Shown: piece by piece, positions 56,782 to 64,000 of the stretch | Position numbering within the stretch: the stretch's first letter is position 1 | How the letters are laid out: the number at the start of each line of letters is the position of its first letter | Source of the DNA: Chrysaora quinquecirrha | Lineage: Eukaryota > Cnidaria > Scyphozoa > Semaeostomeae > Pelagiidae | Length of the DNA stretch: 64,000 nucleotides | Direction: 5' to 3' | NCBI GenBank assembly: GCA_014526335.1 | Contig: JACTAT010000307.1 | Coordinates: 62,001 to 126,000 of the forward strand | Program-made: the position numbers and the translations under genes | The notes under the pieces: generated by a model | What the model saw: only the letters and a program-made list of their open reading frames with translations | The model's database searches: none | Told to the model about the DNA's origin: nothing

Positions 56782-58110
56782 ATGGATCGTGAAAATCCGA
56801 ATGAAAACATTGACTTGGCTGTTGGCCAAGCTCAAGAAACTCAAATTTCAAACTGCGTCACACCTAATTCTAACGCAGTTCAGCCTTCTACGGATGCTAA
56901 TATGTTGTCTTTATTTAAATCTTTGAACGACAACATCATTGCTTCAAATCAGCTTATTCAAAGCTTAGTTTCAAAGGATAATATTTCCAATTTTCCCAAA
57001 CGTGCTCTCCCTGAGTCTGATGCACAACAAAGGGGGCGTGTTTATGATGCCGAGCCAACTTCTAAACGTGCTCGTGTTGATTTACCATCTGACTCGGTGG
57101 CTCCTGCTAGACCAGGTTTAAGTTCTGCCTGTCCTCAGTTGACTGAAAGGCATTTTGATAACGAAAGCTCACCAGCCCCTTTAGTTGGGCATGATTATGT
57201 GGCACAGCAAGAGGCTCGTCCTTTAGATGACGATATCGTTAGCCTCTTCCGTGAGCCCGATATCGATCAAGATATCGAGAACGATGACAGTGATCAAGAC
57301 AATGTTCCTCATCATGCTTTGCCTTCGGTGATTTCTCACCCAGATCAAGTCCATGCTGACGTAATGTCCACCGAGGATGACTTTCTCGATTCTGTTGACA
57401 CTACCACTTCTGTTTCAATACCGAAAGGCCCCCCTATCTCTGATCACCTTTCCAAAATTTTGAATAATCGGTTTCAAAATGATCTAGATTCTGCGCAGCG
57501 AAAACAGATTCAGGCCAAACATCTTTTGCCTGAGAATTGCAACGAATTCTATGCTCCCCGGGTTAATCCACCTATTTGGAGCCCTCTGAAAGCTTACCTC
57601 AAATCAGCTGATCGCTCTCTTGTCGTGCTACAAGAAATGCTTATTACCTCTTCTAGTGCTATTGCCACGACGCTTGAAGATATTTTGAAATTTCGCCATA
57701 ATAAAATTAAATTTGACTACACATCCATAGTGTCTCGTTTGATTGATGCTGTTTCGCTTATGGGGGCAGTTGCGAAAGATCTATCTTATCGCCGTAAAGA
57801 GGCATTAAAGCCCTTTATCAGCCAAGAATATCGCGCTGCGTGTAATCGCACAGTCAAACCCGCAAAATTACTTTTCGGGGACGATTTGTCTAAGACTATG
57901 CAGGATGTCAAAGCTACCAATCGCATAGTCCAAACTGCTGCTGCCTCCTCTCGCCGAGCCACGGGCTCTCGCCCTTTAATCGTCGTGGCGCTGGCTCTTA
58001 TTCACAAAGATCTTTTTTATCGCAGAGGGGAGGGCAGCAGCCACCCTCCCCGCAGCAACCAGTATCAGCAAGGTCGTCAGAAATCTTCCCGCGGTTGGTC
58101 ACAGATTTAA
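56782..58110 (+). CDS. DIRS-like retroelement ORF1 (gag-like)
   Basis: This is a 442-codon frame with an acidic, low-complexity N-terminal half and a conserved-looking core (LPENCNEFYAPRVNPPIW, LKSADRSLVVLQEML, LLFGDDLSKTMQDVK). The core is of the type found before reverse transcriptase in DIRS elements. Near 57,955 the frame loses its expected basic Arg/Gly/Ser tail. In another frame the sequence reads FNRRGAGSYSQRSF and QRGGQQPPSPQQP, so a frameshift has moved the C-terminus. The ATG follows TTTTCCTTTTCAGCAAAA, which resembles a splice acceptor. It probably binds the element RNA. Product and boundaries are inferred from context. Confidence 0.7.
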   Translation: MDRENPNENIDLAVGQAQETQISNCVTPNSNAVQPSTDANMLSLFKSLNDNIIASNQLIQSLVSKDNISNFPKRALPESDAQQRGRVYDAEPTSKRARVDLPSDSVAPARPGLSSACPQLTERHFDNESSPAPLVGHDYVAQQEARPLDDDIVSLFREPDIDQDIENDDSDQDNVPHHALPSVISHPDQVHADVMSTEDDFLDSVDTTTSVSIPKGPPISDHLSKILNNRFQNDLDSAQRKQIQAKHLLPENCNEFYAPRVNPPIWSPLKAYLKSADRSLVVLQEMLITSSSAIATTLEDILKFRHNKIKFDYTSIVSRLIDAVSLMGAVAKDLSYRRKEALKPFISQEYRAACNRTVKPAKLLFGDDLSKTMQDVKATNRIVQTAAASSRRATGSRPLIVVALALIHKDLFYRRGEGSSHPPRSNQYQQGRQKSSRGWSQI

Positions 58111-58230
58111 GTCTCGGATTAGAGGTAGGCCCGACTAATTTCCCATATTTTGTCCATAAAAGACTTTCTCCTTATTTGAAACAAAAGTTCACGATTTCCG
58201 TGCAGGGCAAATCAGTCAATTTCTGTCAAA

Positions 58231-60060
58231 TTGGAAGCCATCACCTCAGACCCTTATATACTTCAAATTGTCTCAGGTGATATTATTGAGTTTGATTCTC
58301 TTCCACCAAATCAGACGACCTGCCCAAAAAATTCTATTGCCTCAGAGCATGCCGAGCTTGTTCTCAATGAACTGAATGCTCTTGTTGCAAAAGGCGTCTT
58401 AAGGAAATGTTCCCATGAACAACAAGAGTTTCTATCACCCATCTTTACAGTCCCCAAGAAAGATGGCAAAATTCGTTTGATATTAAATCTAAAGCGCCTC
58501 AACACCTATGTTACATATCTCCATTTCAAAATGGATACTATTGCTACAGTTTTAAAGCTTGTAACGCCTAATTGTTGGATGGCCTCGATTGATTTAAAAG
58601 ATGCTTATTACAGCGTTAAAATTCACTCTGCTTACCAGCGATATTTGAAATTTACTTTTGATAATCAGATTTATCAATATACTGCATTTCCAAATGGATT
58701 GGCTTCATGCCCTAGGAAGTTTACTAAGCTACTTAAACCGCCATTATCGGTTTTGCGTTCTTGTGGGCACATCATAAGTAGCTATATTGATGATTTATAT
58801 ATTCAGAATGATTCCTATAATGGTTGTATAAATAGTGTTGTATCGACAATAAAAATTTTCGATAGCTTAGGCTTCGTCTTGCATCCAGATAAATCTGAAT
58901 TCGTACCCAAACAACAAATTACTTTTTTGGGTTTTACAATCGACTCTGTCTTAATGCGCGTCACTTTGACAGCTGAACGCTTAGCCAAAGTCATGAAAAT
59001 TCTTGCATTCACTCGGGCTCATGCCAATCGATTAACTATTCGTGATACGGCTAGAGCAATAGGACTTATGGTTTCTAGTATGCCCGCAGTTCCTTATGGG
59101 GGCATTCATTATCGGTCACTTGAGGCTGAAAAGATTGAAGCCTTACGTGAAGCTTGCGGCAATTTCGATCACTTTATGTCATTGAGTCCCCAATCAATTG
59201 ATGATTTATCTTGGTGGATAGATACTCTTCCACATTCTTATGCAAGCATTGCTGACCGCCCAATCGACTTAATTCTGTATTCAGACGCCTCTAACAAAGG
59301 CTGGGGTGCAGCTCTGGCCTCAATGTCCACAGGTGGTCAGTGGTCTGTCTCTGAACAACAGTACCACATTAATATACAAGAACTGCTTGCGGCATTTTAT
59401 GCGCTTAAAAGTTTTCGCTCGATTCTAGCTCGCAAGCATATTAAATTTATGCTTGACAGTTCAAGCAGTGTCTCAATTATTAATCATATGGGGACTAACC
59501 ATAACCCAATTGCCAATAAGATTGCAGTTAGTATTTGGGAATTTTGTTACACAAATAAGATCTCGTTAATAGCCAGCCACATCCCTGGGCCTGATAATGT
59601 TATTGCTGATTTTGAATCTCGGCAGTTTCCAAATCTTGATACAGAATGGATGCTTAATGCAACCTTGCTCAAAAATGCTTTGCATCTCCTCAATTTCAAA
59701 CCAGAAATTGACTTGTTTGCCTCCAGGCTTAATAAGCAATTTGCAACCTACTGCTCGTTTCGCCCTGATCCGGATGCTTGCTGCATCGATGCTTTTACAA
59801 TATCTTGGCAAGATTTAAAGTTCTATTGTTTTCCGCCTTTCAGTTGCATTCTTCAAGTCATACAAAAAATTCAACGGGAAACAGCCACAGGGATCCTTGT
59901 TCTTCCCGATTGGCCGACTCAGTTGTGGTACCCACTATTATTCCCGTTACTTGTAGTGCCTCCCGTTTCATTACGTCCACGTCCCAATTTGCTACAGCTG
60001 CCGTTTGCACCACAACAGCTACACCGCTCCATCACAGGCTGCGCCTGCTTGTATGTCTAG
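58231..60060 (+). CDS. DIRS-like retroelement ORF2: reverse transcriptase, RNase H, methyltransferase-like region
   Basis: RT motifs run in order: FTVPKKDGKIRLILNLKRLN, motif A SIDLKDAYYSV, motif C YIDD (residues 185-188) and FLGFTIDS. RNase H follows with the acidic residues in LILYSDASNKGWG, INIQELLAAFYAL, FMLDSSSSVSI and PGPDNVIADFESR. The C-terminal stretch DLFASRLNKQF...YCFPPFSCI corresponds to the Dam-methyltransferase-like region known from DIRS pol. The catalytic residues look intact. The 5' part of the RT domain is out of frame: AGQISQFLSNWK is readable around 58,203-58,240 in a different frame, so there is a one-base shift just before the annotated start. The frame overlaps the recombinase frame by 56 nt. 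Confidence 0.88.
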   Translation: MEAITSDPYILQIVSGDIIEFDSLPPNQTTCPKNSIASEHAELVLNELNALVAKGVLRKCSHEQQEFLSPIFTVPKKDGKIRLILNLKRLNTYVTYLHFKMDTIATVLKLVTPNCWMASIDLKDAYYSVKIHSAYQRYLKFTFDNQIYQYTAFPNGLASCPRKFTKLLKPPLSVLRSCGHIISSYIDDLYIQNDSYNGCINSVVSTIKIFDSLGFVLHPDKSEFVPKQQITFLGFTIDSVLMRVTLTAERLAKVMKILAFTRAHANRLTIRDTARAIGLMVSSMPAVPYGGIHYRSLEAEKIEALREACGNFDHFMSLSPQSIDDLSWWIDTLPHSYASIADRPIDLILYSDASNKGWGAALASMSTGGQWSVSEQQYHINIQELLAAFYALKSFRSILARKHIKFMLDSSSSVSIINHMGTNHNPIANKIAVSIWEFCYTNKISLIASHIPGPDNVIADFESRQFPNLDTEWMLNATLLKNALHLLNFKPEIDLFASRLNKQFATYCSFRPDPDACCIDAFTISWQDLKFYCFPPFSCILQVIQKIQRETATGILVLPDWPTQLWYPLLFPLLVVPPVSLRPRPNLLQLPFAPQQLHRSITGCACLYV

Positions 60061-61036
60061 TATCAGGCATCAATTTTGTGGACGAGATTTAAGCCAAACT
60101 TCGATCGATATTATAATGGCTTCACGTCGTGACTCCACCCAGCTTCAGTATCGTACTTATTTAAATCGCTGGTTTGAGTATTGCAATAATGTCAGTGTAG
60201 ATCCTTATACAGCTTCAGTCAACATCGCGTTGAATTTTCTTTCAAACTTATATACTAATGGCTTATCATACAGTGCTATTAACACAGCTAGAAGTGCGTT
60301 ATCTTCTATACTTGATGTCACAGATGGAGCTACGCCTTTCGGCCAGCTACCACTCGTCAAACGGTTTATGAAAGGTGTTTTTCAGCTCAGACCTGCTCTA
60401 CCTCGTTATAATTCCATTTGGGATGTAAAAACTGTATTCGATTATTTTCGTTCTCAGCCTCCGATTGCTGACCTCACGCTTAAAGAGTTATCTTCGCGCT
60501 TGGCCTTCCTACTATCCCTTTCCAGTGGTCAACGTTGTCAAACTATCAGAAGTTTGCGTATTGATTGCATGCAAGTCACTGATAACTCTTATACGTTTCA
60601 CATAAACACAAAACAAAAACAAACACGTCCTGGTTTTCATTTGAGACCTATTATTTTCAAGCGATATCCTGCTGAGCCTGCTCTCTGTGCTTATGAGCAT
60701 ATCAAGATATATTTACAGCGTACAGCACATCTTCGTAATGCACATTCTGAATTGCTTATTAGCTATGTTCGCCCTTACTCGCCAGTATCTACCGACACAA
60801 TATCTCGTTGGTGTCGTTCTGTATTAAAGAACTCTGGCATTGATACAACTCAGTTCACCGCCCATAGTGCTCGTGCTGCGTCATGTTCTTTTCTTGTTGA
60901 TCATCAGACAAGCTTGAATGATGTATTAAAATCTGCTGGTTGGACGAGTGAACAAACTTTCCAACGATATTACAATTTGCCAAGTGACAATTCATTTAAT
61001 TTTGGGACTACACTGGTTTCTTTAGCTAATGTATGA
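60005..61036 (+). CDS. DIRS-like retroelement ORF3: tyrosine recombinase
   Basis: This is a tyrosine-recombinase-type integrase. The SAM-like core-binding domain (MASRRDSTQLQYRTYLNRWF, SYSAINTARSALSS) is followed by the catalytic domain with Arg177 in SSGQRCQTIRSL, HxxR as HSAR (residues 287-290), the box GWTSEQTFQRYYN, and the nucleophile Tyr at about 322-323. A likely true start is the ATG at about 60,116, since the upstream part overlaps ORF2. A tyrosine recombinase in place of a DDE integrase, after RT-RNase H, is the hallmark of DIRS elements, which integrate through circular DNA. All catalytic residues seem present, so this part could be functional. Confidence 0.9.
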   Translation: MHHNSYTAPSQAAPACMSSIRHQFCGRDLSQTSIDIIMASRRDSTQLQYRTYLNRWFEYCNNVSVDPYTASVNIALNFLSNLYTNGLSYSAINTARSALSSILDVTDGATPFGQLPLVKRFMKGVFQLRPALPRYNSIWDVKTVFDYFRSQPPIADLTLKELSSRLAFLLSLSSGQRCQTIRSLRIDCMQVTDNSYTFHINTKQKQTRPGFHLRPIIFKRYPAEPALCAYEHIKIYLQRTAHLRNAHSELLISYVRPYSPVSTDTISRWCRSVLKNSGIDTTQFTAHSARAASCSFLVDHQTSLNDVLKSAGWTSEQTFQRYYNLPSDNSFNFGTTLVSLANV

Positions 61037-61292
61037 TTGTAATTTTCGAAACTGTTTCTCCGTTGCTGTAACAAATTCTAACTAAGTATGTTTATACATC
61101 GCTTGCTTTATTTCATCCGTCTTTTGCTATCGCAATGCAGATGTATGATTATGATGCTTCAGCTCAAATCTTCGACATCATTATTATTATTGTTGTCGCG
61201 GCCTTTTGGCTCGCCTTACTCACATCAATGTCTCAATGTCAGCTCTGAAGTCTCGTACAACTCCGTAACGACCTAGGCTGATGGCGTAATAG
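61037..61292. other. 3' untranslated part of the DIRS-like element
   Basis: The stretch is non-coding. Near its end is GGCTGATGGC-gtaat-AGAATC-gccc-AATCAAAC (from 61,276), a diverged relative of GGCTGATGGC-tcac-AGAATC-tc-AATCAAAC inside the following inverted repeat. Confidence 0.5.
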
Positions 61293-61611
61293 AATCGCCC
61301 AATCAAACGATACTTACCTGTAAGTTGAAGTTTGATTGAGATTCTGTGAGCCATCAGCCGGGAGTGGAGGAGGTGTGCCCGCCCGTTCAGGTGCATGCCC
61401 GCCCCCCTCCTCCACTCATTTTCGGACTTCAGTTTCCACTGTCTTGGCTTTAAGTTATCTTTGTGCCATTGATCCATTGATTTTGCTCTAAATGCTGGTT
61501 TATGCGCATGACCGCACTCTCTCTCGCACACCTCCTCCACTCCCGGCTGATGGCTCACAGAATCTCAATCAAACTTCAACTTACAGGTAAGTATCGTTTG
61601 ATTGGGCGATT
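61293..61611. repeat. perfect 85-bp inverted repeat 3' of the DIRS-like element
   Basis: The arms 61,293-61,377 and 61,527-61,611 are exact reverse complements, separated by 149 nt. Each arm is itself an imperfect hairpin, because AATCGCCCAATCAAAC and TTTGATTGAGATTC within one arm pair with each other around TACTTACCTGTAAGT. The right arm contains TTACAGGTAAGTATC, which looks like a splice acceptor fused to a strong donor. Its position suits a terminal or internal complementary repeat of a DIRS element, but the matching left terminus was not found upstream of 56,782. Confidence 0.85.
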
Positions 61612-61679
61612 AAAATAATTAATCAACTCAATGATTGTTTAAATTGTGTGCACAGATAACAGAAATTCCGATCTTATTG

Positions 61680-62704
61680 TTACAACATTCCTGATTCCTA
61701 TCTATCTATCTATGTAGGTGTATTTCATCCGGTTTGCCGAAAACCCCTACAAGATGTTTGAATTCTTCAAACATAAAAATAGGTAGGTAGATAGATAGGT
61801 AGATAGGCATATAGACGCTTTTTCTGCCAAACCGCGTAACAAAAGATAAACCACAAATGATAGGAATTAAACTTTGAAATCGCCGTTAAGTGTTGTCGTT
61901 AGTGGGCATAATCAACAAAATGCAATTGCTTGCCAAAAACATCAATTAGTATCAACTGTTATTGTAGCGCAGTGGAATAATGCGCTTGTTTTTTGCACTA
62001 AGGGTTGCGAGCTCGATCCAAGATGCAGGAAACTAAAAATTTGACACCAAGATTTTCTCGCAAAAAAGCCGGCTCGGTCCGGCTTCAAAGAAAGGTTTGA
62101 TTACAATATTGCAAAATGTTGCTCAAATCTAATTTGATTTGATTTTTTATTTTGAAATATTTTCATACAATTTTTGATTGGATTGTTATTTCTAGAAGTC
62201 CTCTTACATGTAAGATATTTTCGTGTGAAGATAGGAGGAGATTGTGGCGCAGTAGAAATTGTTGCCAAGTTAGACAGAAGAAATTTTTCCAAAACAGTTT
62301 GCGGCTTCGAGAATCATCTGAAAATAAATGGTTCAAAGTGGTAATCAATTCTTCAAAGTGCTACTAATTATCGAATATAGTCATCTGCATAGTATGCGAA
62401 TTCTTATGATAGCTTTTGGAGATTCTAGAATAATAATTCATCATTTGAAGCGAAGATTACCGGTTTCGGTGCACTGAAGGGAGTTATTTGTTACACAGTT
62501 TAACCTATGAGTTCAAATTTATTAGTACATATACGTTACTAGAGGTTTTCTATTTTCGATTCAAAGATTTGGGATTCTTCCAGGAAAGATTCAGTGATCA
62601 TCATTTTCGTCTTCAACGTGATCATCATCATCATGATCGTCTTTAGCATGATCATTATGGTCATTGTCATCCTCTTCAAAGTCATCATCATCTTCAAAAT
62701 CATT

Positions 62705-62772
<68 letters not shown>

Positions 62773-62950
62773 AATCATCATCATCATCATCATCATCATC
62801 ATTATCATCATTATCATCATCATCATCCTCATCGCCATCAACATAATCATCATTCTCGTCATCGTTGTCTTCTTCTTCCTCATTATTAACATCATCTTCA
62901 TCATTATTATCATCATCATCAGCGTCCTTCGGACATTGCTACAGCGTTGC
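61680..62950. repeat. repeat with (CTAT)n, hairpin and (ATC)n tracts, second copy of the 24,096 family
   Basis: From the left: CTATCTATCTATCTATG, a palindrome ATGTTTGAATTCTTCAAACAT, GGTAGATAGATAGG, then ATAGACGCTTTTTCTGCC and AACAAAAGATAAACCACAAAT, which are shared with 24,160-24,205. The right third has long ATC tracts (62,690-62,830) and the end GTCCTTCGGACATTGCTACAGC, shared with 24,936-24,960. It is non-coding. The long Met- or Ile-only open frames over the tract are artefacts of the microsatellite. Confidence 0.65.
61961..62090 (+). repeat. tRNA-like SINE fragment within the repeat
   Basis: TAGCGCAGTGG (61,965-61,975) is a perfect A-box, and GCGAGCTCGATCC about 30 nt later is B-box like. 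A hairpin AAGCCGG-ctcggt-CCGGCTT follows at about 62,066-62,085. A diverged TGGCGCAGTAG occurs again at 62,237. Confidence 0.5.
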
Positions 62951-64000
62951 TATTTTTAATTAAGCAATGGGGCAAAAGCACTGTTTTTCAGCTCAATAGG
63001 GGGGCAGGACTAGAGGCTTTGGGGGGCAATTGCCCACCCACTCAGTACCTTAAAAAATTACCTGGGTGAGAAAGGACACCATCGGTATTTCGGTGACCAT
63101 CAGCGATGTCTAGGCCGAAACAAAAAGAGCCAAAAAAGGATCTTTGTTTTTGCGGCAAGCAGCATATGGGAATACTTGCATTGCGACTGTGAAGTAAAGA
63201 AAAAAAAACAACACGTTTACAAGTAAACATAAAACGTCATAAAACATATGCAAAACACCTAACTAAATACACTATTCCATCGTAATAATCATAATTTATA
63301 GTACACTGTAACGTTAAATATCCTGAGAACCTATAATTGGAACATGAGAAAGCGAATATGTACGAATACAAAAGAATGAACCTGAATCTGCGGAGGAGTA
63401 AAGCAAACGTGATTTTTTTCCAGACTACTAGGGCCCAGACTTCAGTATTTGTCACTTATTTTAACTTAACTGTTCATGTTCTACTTGATGATAGTTCTTA
63501 TTTTTGGTGTCTTCATTCTTCTCTCTTATTCTTCTATTGTCTTTTTTGGTATTTTCTAAGTTCCCTTAAAGCATGTTTCGATAATTTCAAATGGTATCAG
63601 GGTGTTGATGGCGTAGCGCGTATTGTGCAGTTCATCTGAACAGACTTTGAAACAGGCCTTTGCTCTTGCAGAAAAATGATTCTTTTTCAACGTAGTGTTC
63701 TTTGTCCTTAATGCAGGGCCGCTTTTAACATAGTAACTAGGGGGGCAAAGGCCCACTAGTCCCTATCACTGCCCACCTATTTTCATAAAGTTGCCCCCCT
63801 AGTACAATGTCCTCTCAAAAGAAAACTGCCAAGAAAAGCCAATCTAGGCCAATCTTGAGGTTGTATTTTAAAAAATTCTCTGGGGGAGCATGCTCCCAGA
63901 CCCCCCTAATTAGGAACACCACTGGGGCGCAGTACGGCTTCGGCGCACGTTATTTCTCCAGCTCTGCACAACTGGTTGTGCATGAATTCTGACAAAAAGA
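62951..64000. other. intergenic, no gene recognised
   Basis: Repetitive G-rich fragments (GGGGGGCAATTGCCCACC near 63,021, GGGGGGCAAAGGCCCACTAG near 63,739 and TTGCCCCCCTAG near 63,793) suggest remnants of a transposon terminus. No coding feature is supported. Confidence 0.5.

Noticed and set aside
61964..62019. tRNA gene
   Set aside because: The A and B boxes are present but the acceptor stem does not pair, and a diverged second A-box copy lies nearby, so a SINE is more likely. The same applies to 5,815-5,873 and 42,277-42,350.

Overview
This is a eukaryotic, almost certainly animal, genome window. Its genes are split into short exons (40 to 250 bp) by introns of about 0.2 to 4 kb with GT-AG borders. 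They encode metazoan proteins: a villin, inversin, the primase small subunit and an EF-hand protein of the DRC8/EFCAB2 type. The sequence is AT-rich and packed with small DNA transposons, foldback elements, a LINE and a DIRS-type retroelement. An early-branching invertebrate such as a cnidarian fits, but the sequence does not prove the phylum.

Layout: (1) 1-12,363, + strand: the 3' part of a villin gene, from gelsolin-like repeat 3 to the C-terminal headpiece. Its introns hold many non-autonomous DNA elements, including one nested inside another. (2) 12,364-15,124: intergenic, with a MITE, a foldback element and a 141-bp tandem duplication. (3) 15,125-17,702: an apparently intronless ABCG-type half transporter with a Cys-rich ectodomain, broken by two single-base frameshifts next to homopolymer runs. 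(4) 19,115-42,845: a complete inversin (nephrocystin-2) gene of 18 proposed exons whose phases sum to an exact 1,125-codon frame plus stop. Its introns carry a (GAT)n-bearing repeat, a decayed LINE, and a 2.2-kb foldback element with 160-bp tandem repeats in both arms. One intron uses a GC-AG border. (5) 44,730-48,534: the first five exons of the DNA primase small subunit. The 3' half is missing. A run of exactly 500 N (50,342-50,841) follows, and then the last exon of an EFCAB2/DRC8-like gene (51,205-51,320). Parts of both genes are therefore lost in or around an assembly gap. (6) 51,321-64,000: gene-poor, dominated by a DIRS-like retroelement (gag-like, RT/RNase H, tyrosine recombinase; 56,782-61,036), a perfect 85-bp inverted repeat just 3' of it, and a second (ATC)n-bearing repeat.

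The genes do not form an operon or pathway. Villin is an actin bundling and severing protein. Inversin and DRC8 are both ciliary proteins. Primase is a replication housekeeping gene.

The most striking non-gene signal is a set of eight TA-flanked elements that share the end TACAC-N-CTTTTTTTATAAG. Each is filled with repeated copies of one short word (AAGGAAC, AAGCAAC, AAGAAC or AAGAATA), and the word differs from element to element but is used consistently within each one.
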